Below are positions 1-5,191 of a DNA stretch of 5,224 nt, one piece after another. The notes under the pieces are model-generated. The model searched no databases and was not told the origin of the DNA. It saw only the letters and a list, made by a program, of their open reading frames with translations. This stretch comes from Pseudomonadota bacterium (lineage in GTDB: Bacteria > Pseudomonadota > Gammaproteobacteria > Burkholderiales > Burkholderiaceae_B): assembly GCA_023386765.1 (NCBI GenBank), contig JAEWJD010000396.1:1-5224 (forward strand). The letters are read 5' to 3'. Position 1 is the first letter of the stretch, and each line of letters starts with the position of its first letter. The position numbers and the translations under genes were made by a program.

Positions 1-1366
1 GCGCAGCGCTGGTCAGCAAACGCACCGCGCCATGCCCGTTGAGCGGGCCGGCGGCCGGCGCCAGCGCGGCAAAATCTCCCAGCAGCTCGCCCAGCGCACC
101 CATGACCTGGTAACCCACGCTATCGAGCGCCTGCTCACCCGGGAAGCCCAGCGCGATCAGCGCCTCGCGGACATGGCCGGCCCAGATATCGCAGGGCGCG
201 CGCGAAGGCGCGGCCCGCCATACCGCCAGCGCGGCCTCCCACCCCTGGGCCAGACGAGGACAGAACTCAAGGCGCTTTTTCCACTCGGCCTCGCTGATGC
301 GGATCTTGCCCTGGCGGCGCCAGCGCACATCGATGGCGGCATGGCGCTCGCTGCGGTCACCCGCGCAATGCCCGGCCAGCAGGGCCGCACCCAGCGTGGC
401 GGCCGCCACCGAGCCACTGCGCGCCATCTCGGCCAGCGCCTGCAGCCAGGCCAGTGCCGCGCGCAATGCCGGCCACTCCAGCAGCGCGCGCCCGACCGCC
501 ACGTTAAAGGGCAGGTCCGCCTGCCCTTCCCCGCCCTGCAGCGCCTGGCTCAGCACGCGCCGCGCAAACGGCGCTTCGTTTTCCAGCTGCGCCGAGACGA
601 TGGCGTAGCGACCGGCCGGATTGGCGCGCAGCCGCTGGGCAGCCCAGGCCGCAGCCGCGCGCCACTCCTGTGCATGATCCGCGCTCAGGACCCGGACAGG
701 CTCGGCCGGCTCGGCACGCCTTTCGCGCCAGACCAGCAATTGCGCCCCCCCGTCTTCGAAGGCGGCCAGCAGCCGCGCAAAGCGTGGCGAGACTTCGCCG
801 AAACCGGCCAGCACGATCCGCTCGGGTGCCGGCAGCTCGCCGCCGCGCAAGGCGCGCAACACACGCAGATACCCTTGGTTGGCGTCGTCGGCATCGAGTT
901 CAGCCAGCAGGGCGCGATAGCGCGCGCGCCAGCGCGCAAACCCGCGGTACTCGTCGGTCTGCGCCGCCTCGGGGATATCCAGCCGCCATTCGTCACACAG
1001 CATGTCGGCATCCATGGCCAGGCGCGCCGCCTGATCGATATCCAGCAGCGCGCGATCGGCCTCTTCGTGGGCAATCGCCTCGCGCCAGACAAGCTGGGCA
1101 GCAAAGCCGCCCAGCCGGAAGGCCGGCAGGTCCGCCTCGACCTCGAATGCCAGCTCGTCAGCAGCGGCGGCCAGCCAGGCCGACAACGGCACGATGCGCG
1201 GCAGCTCGCTGACCTGGCGCTGCGCCCGCAGCCGCGCCGCCAGCTCCAGGGTCAGGCGCCGGGCCAGGCGGTTGTTCACGGTCAGGATCAGCGTGCCCGC
1301 GCAGGGCAGCTCGGCCAACGCCGGCACATCGCAGGCGGGCAAATCGGAAAGGACGGTGTCCGGCAT
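1..1366 (-). CDS. AddB-like probable DNA repair protein, PD-(D/E)XK nuclease family (N-terminal half, runs off left edge)
   Basis: Reading the minus strand from the ATG at 1366-1364 gives 455 codons without a stop to the window edge, so the 3' end is missing. I recognise the N-terminal half of the roughly 900-residue 'probable DNA repair protein' family (TIGR03623 type), which resembles AddB of AddAB double-strand-break repair. The N-terminal motif LTVNNRLARRL (residues 28-38) sits where this family has a conserved N-R-L-A segment. Other family-like stretches are PLSAWL (60-65), IVLAGFGEVSP (184-194) and FNVAVGRAL (287-295). No Walker A loop is seen in the visible part. The C-terminal PD-(D/E)XK nuclease domain expected in the family would lie outside the window. 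The upstream in-frame stop is the TAA at 1411-1409. No strong Shine-Dalgarno precedes the ATG, so the start is moderately certain. It follows the 44-codon gene by 65 bases and may be co-transcribed with it. In relatives an AddA/UvrD-like helicase often lies next to this gene; that part is not visible here. Confidence 0.85.
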   Translation of the reverse strand, partial: MPDTVLSDLPACDVPALAELPCAGTLILTVNNRLARRLTLELAARLRAQRQVSELPRIVPLSAWLAAAADELAFEVEADLPAFRLGGFAAQLVWREAIAHEEADRALLDIDQAARLAMDADMLCDEWRLDIPEAAQTDEYRGFARWRARYRALLAELDADDANQGYLRVLRALRGGELPAPERIVLAGFGEVSPRFARLLAAFEDGGAQLLVWRERRAEPAEPVRVLSADHAQEWRAAAAWAAQRLRANPAGRYAIVSAQLENEAPFARRVLSQALQGGEGQADLPFNVAVGRALLEWPALRAALAWLQALAEMARSGSVAAATLGAALLAGHCAGDRSERHAAIDVRWRRQGKIRISEAEWKKRLEFCPRLAQGWEAALAVWRAAPSRAPCDIWAGHVREALIALGFPGEQALDSVGYQVMGALGELLGDFAALAPAAGPLNGHGAVRLLTSAA

Positions 1367-1431
1367 GCAGGCAGGGCCGCCACGCGGCCAGGGAAACTCG
1401 AACAGCCGTTAGGATACCGTGGCCGGCGCGC

Positions 1432-1566
1432 CTAGAAACCGCACATGGCGGCCACGTTTTCCCAGTTGATGCGCATCTCGGGCGAGAGGTAGCCGATAAA
1501 ACCCAGCAGCATCACGGCAGCCAGCAGCAGCCCGCCCAGCCAGCGTACCCAGCGACGCGGCCTCAT
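1432..1566 (-). CDS. 44-residue single-TM micropeptide, translationally coupled to the MFS gene
   Basis: The ATG (1566-1564) overlaps the TGA of the upstream transporter gene (1565-1563) as ATGA, the usual arrangement for translational coupling, and no separate Shine-Dalgarno is visible. The 44-residue product has a basic start (MRPRRWVRW), one hydrophobic helix at about residues 9-27 (GGLLLAAVMLLGFIGYL) and a short polar tail, SPEMRINWENVAAMCGF, with a single Cys near the end. The positive N-terminus predicts an N-in, C-out inner-membrane topology. Codons are G/C-ending like those of the neighbours, with 8 Leu codons that are mostly CTG, which supports real coding. I do not recognise a named family. 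By position it could be a small accessory subunit or regulator of the transporter, but that is inference. The alternative is a chance ORF in the gap before the DNA-repair gene. A longer reading of this frame starting at 1935 lies inside the transporter and is not credible. Confidence 0.6.
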   Translation of the reverse strand: MRPRRWVRWLGGLLLAAVMLLGFIGYLSPEMRINWENVAAMCGF

Positions 1567-2759
1567 GCGGCCGCCACGCCGGGCGTCAGCGCGCGTTCGC
1601 GCACCGGCAGGCAAAGCAGGGCCGCCAATACGGCCAGCGCCAGCCCAAGCCACCACACCCCGTTGTAGCTGCCGGTGGTGGCATAGACATAACCGCCCAG
1701 CCACACCCCGCTGAAGCTGCCCACCTGGTGTCCCAGGAACACGATGCCCGACAGGGTGGCGGCATAGCGCAGCCCGTAGATATCCCCGATCAATCCCTGC
1801 GTCAACGGCACGGTACTCAGCCAGAACAGCCCCATCCAGGCCGCAAAGAGATACAGCACCAGGGGCGTAAGCGGCACGGCCAGCACCAGGATGATTCCGA
1901 AGGCCCGCATGGCGTAGGTGCCCGCCAGCAGCCATTTCTTGCTGTAGCGCCCGCCCAGCTTGCCGGCGTAGAAAGAGCCGATCACGTTGAACAGCCCGAT
2001 CAGCGCCAGAGCCGTGGCGCCGTCAGCCGCGCTCAGGCCCGAATCGGTCACGAAGGCCGGCAGGTGCAGGGTGATGAAAGCCGTATGGAAACCACAGACG
2101 AAGTAGCTCCAGAACAGGAAATGGAAGGAAGGATGCAGTACCGCCTGGCGTACTGCCTGGCCCAGTGTCTGCGTCACCCCCTGCGACGAGGCCTTGCCGC
2201 GCAACAGGAACGCCATCGGCAGCGTCGCGGCCATCAGCAGGGACAGCAGCCAGAGCGCGCCGCTCCAGTCCAGCGCACCGATGGCGAACTGGCCGGCAGG
2301 CACGATCAGGAACTGGCCCATCGAACCGCCCGCACTGGCCACGCCCATGGCGGTGCTGCGATAGGCCGGCGGCACCGCGCGCGCGATCACCGGCAGGATG
2401 ATGGGAAAGGTGGTGCCGGCCTGGCCCAGCCCTACCAGCACGCCACTGGTCAGGTAGAGCATGAGCGGGTCACCGGCATAACGGGTGCCCGCCATCCCCA
2501 GCGCATACAACAGGCCGCCCATCGCAATCACCCTGCCCGCGCCATAGCGATCGGCCAGAATGCCCATGAAGATGCTGGCCAGCCCCCACACCAGATTCTG
2601 CAGCGCGAAGGCAAAGGAAAAGACTTCGCGGCCCCAGCCCTGGGCCAGCCCCATGGGCTGCATGAACAGGCCGAAGGTGGCCCGCAGGCCCATGGCCACC
2701 ATGACCACGGCCGTTGCCGCCACGATGGTGCGCACGGAAATCGTTTCTGAATTCGACAT
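1563..2759 (-). CDS. MFS transporter, monocarboxylate/oxalate-formate (YcxA-like) type
   Basis: The 398-residue product is an inner-membrane secondary transporter of the major facilitator superfamily with the usual length and 12 predicted helices. TM1 begins at about residue 11 (TIVAATAVVMVAMGLRATFG). The MFS signature loop between TM2 and TM3 is clear: G66-ILA-D70-RYG-AGR76. A degenerate echo, GGRYSKK (269-275), lies in the matching loop of the second half. The central cytoplasmic loop is about residues 187-210. The RATFGLFMQPM segment in TM1 and the GFHTAFITLHLP segment (223-234) resemble the monocarboxylate/oxalate-formate-like branch, so a small organic anion is the likely substrate; nothing here identifies it. 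The ATG at 2759 was chosen because it gives a normal short N-terminus. The frame is open to 2972, but that extension is Arg/Pro/Gly-rich and lacks family features. No good Shine-Dalgarno precedes 2759. The TGA overlaps the ATG of the micropeptide gene. Confidence 0.95.
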   Translation of the reverse strand: MSNSETISVRTIVAATAVVMVAMGLRATFGLFMQPMGLAQGWGREVFSFAFALQNLVWGLASIFMGILADRYGAGRVIAMGGLLYALGMAGTRYAGDPLMLYLTSGVLVGLGQAGTTFPIILPVIARAVPPAYRSTAMGVASAGGSMGQFLIVPAGQFAIGALDWSGALWLLSLLMAATLPMAFLLRGKASSQGVTQTLGQAVRQAVLHPSFHFLFWSYFVCGFHTAFITLHLPAFVTDSGLSAADGATALALIGLFNVIGSFYAGKLGGRYSKKWLLAGTYAMRAFGIILVLAVPLTPLVLYLFAAWMGLFWLSTVPLTQGLIGDIYGLRYAATLSGIVFLGHQVGSFSGVWLGGYVYATTGSYNGVWWLGLALAVLAALLCLPVRERALTPGVAAA

Positions 2760-3010
2760 ATTCGATGGAGGCGATGAGGTCCGCAACGGCAAGCCACCCG
2801 TCACAGCGCCCGCCACCGGGCGGCCTCTGGCGGACAGACTGCCCCGGACCGGGCCGGCCCTGACGGGCCGCATGCGGTGCGGCTGCCGGCTGCCCGGGCA
2901 TTCAGCAGTTGTCCTATGACAAGTTGCGGCCAGTTTACCTGCTCCCGCCCGCCCTGCTCGCACGAGCCCCACTGGCGAAGGGGTCTTGGGCTGACCTGCC
3001 GCCCGCCCAC
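2760..3010. other. intergenic region between MFS start and VOC terminator
   Basis: About 250 bases with no credible gene; reading frames crossing it on either strand have low-quality Arg/Pro-rich translations. It holds the TTGTC palindrome at 2909-2922. A short GC hairpin, CGGCCC-TGAC-GGGCCG, lies at 2855-2870. The transporter promoter should lie here, but I cannot assign a convincing -35/-10 pair. On the minus strand, TTGTCA (2922-2917) inside the palindrome matches the -35 consensus at 5 of 6 bases, but no good -10 lies 16-18 bases downstream. If transcription starts near the palindrome, the mRNA leader would be roughly 120-160 bases long. Confidence 0.6.
2909..2922. promoter_or_regulatory. 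TTGTC-CTAT-GACAA palindrome, candidate GntR-family operator upstream of the MFS gene
   Basis: A perfect 5+5 inverted repeat with a 4-base centre (TTGTCCTATGACAA) lies 150 bases upstream of the transporter ATG. Short palindromes of the TTGT...ACAA form are typical operators of GntR-family (FCD subgroup) regulators of organic-acid uptake genes, which would suit this transporter. On the minus strand the site contains TTGTCA, a possible -35 hexamer, so a bound regulator could block RNA polymerase. No regulator gene is in the window. The site type and the regulator are inference. Confidence 0.35.
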
Positions 3011-3041
3011 AAAAGAAAAAGCCAGCATATCGCTGGCTTTT
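3011..3041 (-). terminator. intrinsic terminator of the VOC gene
   Basis: A perfect 10-base-pair stem (AAAAGCCAGC at 3017-3026, GCTGGCTTTT at 3032-3041) encloses a 5-base loop. On the minus strand it is followed by a T-rich run, TTTTTCTTTT. It begins about 21 bases past the TGA of the VOC gene (3065-3063), so it should end that transcript and separate it from the transporter operon. Its plus-strand reading has only TTTT after the stem, so it is mainly a minus-strand terminator. Confidence 0.88.
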
Positions 3042-3062
3042 CCGGCTTACCGATCAGCGCGC

Positions 3063-3455
3063 TCAGGCGGGGCGATGGACGGCACAGAGCTTGTGGCCAT
3101 CGGGATCGCGCACATAGCCGAGGTACATGGCACCCTTGCCGCTGCCGCGCAGCCCCGGGGGGCTTTCGATCGAGGTCCCGCCGTTGGCGACCGCCACGTC
3201 ATGGAAAGCCTGCACCTGCTCGGGCGAGTTGCACTTGAAACCGAGCGTCGCGCCGTTGGCCACGGTGGCAGGCTGGCCATCGATGGGTTCGCTGACGCCG
3301 AAGGTGCTGCCGTCGTGGCGATAGAAAAGCCGGCGCTGACCGGTCGCGGACTGGTTGCTGACGGCCTCGCCGGCCCCCAGCAAACCCAGCACGGCGTCAT
3401 AAAAGCGCTTGGAACGTTCAATATCGTTGCTGCCGATCATCACATGATTGATCAC
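3063..3455 (-). CDS. VOC family (glyoxalase/bleomycin-resistance fold) protein
   Basis: This is a 130-residue single-domain protein of the vicinal-oxygen-chelate fold, normal length for the family. It shows both beta-alpha-beta-beta-beta halves: the first opens INHVMIGSNDIERSKRFYD (residues 2-20) and the second opens ATLGFKCNSPEQVQAFHD (69-86). It ends with the family's DPDG turn (117-120) in RDPDGHKLCAV. The start is GTG at 3455-3453: AGAGGA lies 8 bases upstream on the minus strand, and this start keeps the first strand and His4. The next ATG (codon 6) would remove His4. Of the usual metal-ligand positions His4 is present, but a typical His is Thr70 and the C-terminal Glu is Cys124. It is therefore unlikely to be a standard glyoxalase I although relatives are often annotated that way. 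No signal peptide is seen, so it is cytoplasmic. Substrate unknown. It is monocistronic, followed by its own terminator. Confidence 0.93.
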   Translation of the reverse strand: MINHVMIGSNDIERSKRFYDAVLGLLGAGEAVSNQSATGQRRLFYRHDGSTFGVSEPIDGQPATVANGATLGFKCNSPEQVQAFHDVAVANGGTSIESPPGLRGSGKGAMYLGYVRDPDGHKLCAVHRPA

Positions 3456-3463
3456 GTTGGATT

Positions 3464-3469
3464 TCCTCT
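3464..3469 (-). promoter_or_regulatory. Shine-Dalgarno of the VOC gene, supports the GTG start
   Basis: On the minus strand AGAGGA is followed by 8 bases (AATCCAAC) and then GTG. This is the best ribosome-binding site in the window and decides for the GTG over the ATG five codons later. Confidence 0.75.
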
Positions 3470-3496
3470 ATCTGCTTGCCTGTGGAGGCGGGAATC

Positions 3497-3523
3497 GGGC
3501 GGCACCGCCGACGGCGGCCGCCC
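3497..3523. repeat. GC-rich 11-bp hairpin upstream of the VOC gene
   Basis: GGGCGG (3497-3502) pairs with CCGCCC (3518-3523). After a 2-base bulge (CA), CCGCC (3505-3509) pairs with GGCGG (3513-3517) around a GAC loop. It lies 42 bases upstream of the VOC start codon and would fold in that mRNA's leader if transcription starts further upstream. It has no T-run on either side, so it does not look like an intrinsic terminator. It could be a chance product of high GC. Confidence 0.4.
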
Positions 3524-3604
3524 TGCATTGTGTGCCAAGACTCGGCCCCCCGCCACTGATGGCCGGCGCGGATGCCGCACAGGCCGCGATGTGGCGCCAT
3601 ATGC

Positions 3605-3610
3605 TAGGAT
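3605..3610 (+). promoter_or_regulatory. weak -10 candidate for tRNA-Arg
   Basis: TAGGAT (4 of 6 to TATAAT) ends 19 bases before the tRNA 5' end and is followed by a GC-rich stretch (TGCGGGC), as in stringently controlled stable-RNA promoters. The overlapping TATGCT (3600-3605) is an equally good match. I find no good -35 hexamer at 16-18 bases, so the assignment is tentative. Confidence 0.25.
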
Positions 3611-3629
3611 TGCGGGCTGCATACCGAAT

Positions 3630-3705
3630 GCCCCCGTAGCTCAGTGGATAGAGCATCTCCCTCCTAAGGAGAGGGTCGCACGTTCGATTCGTGCCGGGGG
3701 CGCCA
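3630..3705 (+). tRNA. tRNA-Arg (anticodon CCU, reads AGG)
   Basis: A complete 76-base cloverleaf. The acceptor stem is GCCCCCG (3630-3636) with CGGGGGC (3695-3701), followed by discriminator G and an encoded CCA (3703-3705). The D-arm is GCTC...GAGC with AGTGGATA in the loop. The anticodon stem TCTCC/GGAGA (3656-3660, 3668-3672) encloses loop CTCCTAA, giving anticodon CCT at 3663-3665. The variable loop is short. The T-arm is GCACG-TTCGATT-CGTGC (3678-3694). All stems are fully paired. It reads AGG, a rare Arg codon in GC-rich genomes. It stands alone between the divergent VOC gene and pbpG. Confidence 0.98.
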
Positions 3706-3858
3706 TGCCTGGATCTGTCCGGGTCCGCCCTTCATCCGATATGCCCCCCTTTTCCCGAGCTTCCTGACGGCCACGCCCGCCCGGCGCTCGTGCCTTGGCC
3801 TCCCTTGCCGTCACGCGGGTTTGCCCCGCCTCGAATTCCCTCAAAAAAAGCCCGTCCC
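3706..3858. other. gene-free stretch downstream of the tRNA
   Basis: I see no gene here. A candidate tRNA terminator is not obvious: a CCCCCCTTTT run (3744-3753) lacks a strong preceding hairpin. A short GCGGG-TTTGC-CCCGC hairpin (3815-3829) has no T-run after it. A TGACGGC/GCCGTCA pair (3765-3771, 3807-3813) is separated by 35 bases. Confidence 0.5.
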
Positions 3859-3872
3859 CTCTTGCGCAAGAG
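3859..3872. repeat. perfect 14-base palindrome CTCTTGCGCAAGAG
   Basis: Both 7-base halves match exactly with no spacer. It lies 117 bases upstream of the pbpG ATG at the left edge of an AT-rich tract, where a regulator binding site would be expected. It also covers the best -35-like hexamer for pbpG (TTGCGC, 3862-3867). I cannot name a regulator that uses it. Confidence 0.45.
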
Positions 3873-3920
3873 TTTAAAATACTGTTTAAATTTGCGCCGT
3901 AAACGTTTAATTCGTTTAGA
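3862..3920 (+). promoter_or_regulatory. probable pbpG promoter region, AT-rich with GTTTA repeats
   Basis: This stretch is far more AT-rich than the rest of the window. It offers TTGCGC (3862-3867) and TTTAAA (3885-3890) at 17-base spacing. Other -10-like hexamers are TAAAAT (3875-3880, 5 of 6) and TTTAAT (3906-3911, 5 of 6), without good -35 partners. GTTTA occurs four times (3872, 3884, 3905, 3914), and TAAACGTTTA (3900-3909) is a perfect palindrome. The location as promoter is likely; the exact hexamers are not settled. Confidence 0.4.
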
Positions 3921-3988
3921 GTTTTCCTTCCTCTCGCCAGGACGGAGACTCGGCGATATCCCCTTACAGTCAGACAAGGCCTGTAAAC

Positions 3989-5191
3989 ATGGCAATTTCC
4001 TGGATGCGCCTGGCCGCGCGTGCCGTTGCGCCCCTGACCCTGGCGGCGGCGATGTTCTCCGCCCCCGCGCTGGCGGCCAAGGCCACGGATCCCTGCAAGA
4101 GCAACGCCAAGTCGGCGGAATGCCGCGCCGCCAAGAAAAAGACGCCGGCTGCCAAGCCCGCCACCAAAACCGCAGCAAGCAAACCCGCTACCAAAACCGC
4201 CTCCCGGACCAGCGCGAAACCGGCCGCCAAAGCACCGGCCAAGGCCGCCGCCAAAGCCAGCGGTAAATCCAGCCCCAAGGCCAGCAGCAAGACGGCCAGC
4301 AAGACCTCGCCCAAGGCCACCGCCCGGAAAGCCCCCGCCACCAGAAAGAACCCAACCCCCAGAAACCCCACGGCCCGCCACCCCGCCGCGGCCGCGGCAG
4401 GCGCGGCCGTGATCGAACCGGCCCTGGTGTCGGTAGCCGATGATGTGCGGTCGCTGCGATCGAGCACGGCCTACGTGATGGACCTGGAAACCTCCACGGT
4501 GCTGTTCGCCAAGAACGACAAGGTCGTGCGCCCCATCGCCTCGATCTCCAAGCTGATGACCGCGCTGGTGGTGGTCGACGCCAACCTGCCCATGGATGAA
4601 GTGCTCGAGATCACCGAAGACGATATCGACACGCTCAAGCACACCACGTCACGACTGAGCGTGGGGACGCGCCTGTCGCGCGGCGACATGCTGCACCTGG
4701 CCCTGATGTCTTCCGAAAACCGTGCCGCCAATGCCCTGGGGCGCCACTATCCGGGCGGGCTGCCGGCCTTCGTGCGGGCCATGAACGCCAAGGCCGCCAC
4801 GCTGGGCATGGTGGATTCACGTTTCGTCGAACCCACGGGCCTGTCGGCCCAGAACGTTTCCTCGCCGCGCGATCTCTCGCGCCTGCTGCGTGCAGCCTCG
4901 CAGCGTCCGCTGATCCACCGCTATTCCACCGATTCGGAATACGAGGTCGAGGTCAACAAGCGTGCCCAGACCTTCCGCAACACCAATCTGCTGGTGCGCA
5001 AGCCCGACTGGGATATCAAGGTGTCCAAGACCGGCTTCATCAACGAGGCCGGAGAATGCCTGGTCATGCTCACGCGCGTGAATGGCCGCGACCTGGCCAT
5101 CGTGCTGCTGGACTCGCAAGGCAAGCTCTCGCGCATCGGCGATGCGGTGCGCCTGCGCCGCATCGTGCAAAGCGAAGTGGCGATGCTGTAG
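3989..5191 (+). CDS. pbpG: D-alanyl-D-alanine endopeptidase (penicillin-binding protein 7 type), with Lys/Ala-rich linker
   Basis: A peptidase S11 (low-molecular-mass PBP) serine enzyme acting in the periplasm, where PBP7 proteins cut D-Ala-meso-DAP cross-bridges in peptidoglycan. The three active-site motifs are intact: S185-I-S-K188 with nucleophile Ser185, S242-E-N244, and K347-T-G349. Stretches such as LALMSSENRAA and RFVEPTGLS closely match E. coli PBP7 as I know it. Residues 1-29 form a signal peptide with a likely cut after ALA29. Residues about 30-133 are a low-complexity Lys/Ala/Thr/Ser linker with about 21 Lys. The catalytic domain is about 150-400. At 400 residues it is longer than E. 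coli PBP7 (about 310), the linker making up the difference. The ATG at 3989 has AAGG 9 bases upstream and gives the signal peptide directly. It is transcribed alone here, apparently from the AT-rich region upstream. No C-terminal amphipathic anchor of the DacA type is evident. Confidence 0.96.
   Translation: MAISWMRLAARAVAPLTLAAAMFSAPALAAKATDPCKSNAKSAECRAAKKKTPAAKPATKTAASKPATKTASRTSAKPAAKAPAKAAAKASGKSSPKASSKTASKTSPKATARKAPATRKNPTPRNPTARHPAAAAAGAAVIEPALVSVADDVRSLRSSTAYVMDLETSTVLFAKNDKVVRPIASISKLMTALVVVDANLPMDEVLEITEDDIDTLKHTTSRLSVGTRLSRGDMLHLALMSSENRAANALGRHYPGGLPAFVRAMNAKAATLGMVDSRFVEPTGLSAQNVSSPRDLSRLLRAASQRPLIHRYSTDSEYEVEVNKRAQTFRNTNLLVRKPDWDIKVSKTGFINEAGECLVMLTRVNGRDLAIVLLDSQGKLSRIGDAVRLRRIVQSEVAML
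4154..4200 (+). repeat. 27-base imperfect tandem repeat in the pbpG linker
   Basis: AAGCCCGCCACCAAAACCGC (4154-4173) recurs at 4181-4200 with two third-position changes. It encodes KPATKTA twice, 9 codons apart. The synonymous differences show the protein repeat is kept while the DNA drifts; the linker probably grew by slippage or unit duplication. Confidence 0.7.

Noticed and set aside
685..1104. 139-codon minus-strand ORF within the repair gene
   Set aside because: It is in a different frame from the 455-codon open frame, and its Arg/Trp/Ser-rich translation has no family resemblance.
32..1435. 467-codon plus-strand ORF
   Set aside because: It is antisense to the AddB-like gene, whose minus-strand frame shows recognisable family motifs; the plus-strand product is Arg/Gln/Pro-rich with no domain. 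Long antisense frames are expected at this GC content.
2135..2156. GCAGTAC-N8-GTACTGC inverted repeat
   Set aside because: It lies within the MFS coding region and results from the repeated peptide QAVRQAV (residues 201-207) in the central loop; no regulatory position.
1728..2750. 340-codon plus-strand ORF
   Set aside because: It is a shadow of the MFS gene; the translation is rich in His, Gln and Arg with no hydrophobic segments or known motifs.
2877..3767. 296-codon plus-strand ORF
   Set aside because: It runs over the VOC terminator, antisense to the VOC gene and straight through the tRNA; no protein feature supports it.
3765..3813. TGACGGC/GCCGTCA pair as a tRNA terminator
   Set aside because: The 35-base loop and absence of a T-run make a terminator unlikely.
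3872..3918. Four GTTTA copies as a CRISPR-like array or DnaA-box cluster
   Set aside because: Spacings of 12, 21 and 9 bases are irregular, the units are only 5 bases long, and none match the DnaA box TTATCCACA.
3641..4642. 333-codon minus-strand Gly-rich ORF
   Set aside because: The Gly/Arg-rich stretch is just the reverse reading of the Lys/Ala repeats of pbpG, and the frame also overlaps the tRNA. The plus strand has the intact PBP7 active-site motifs.
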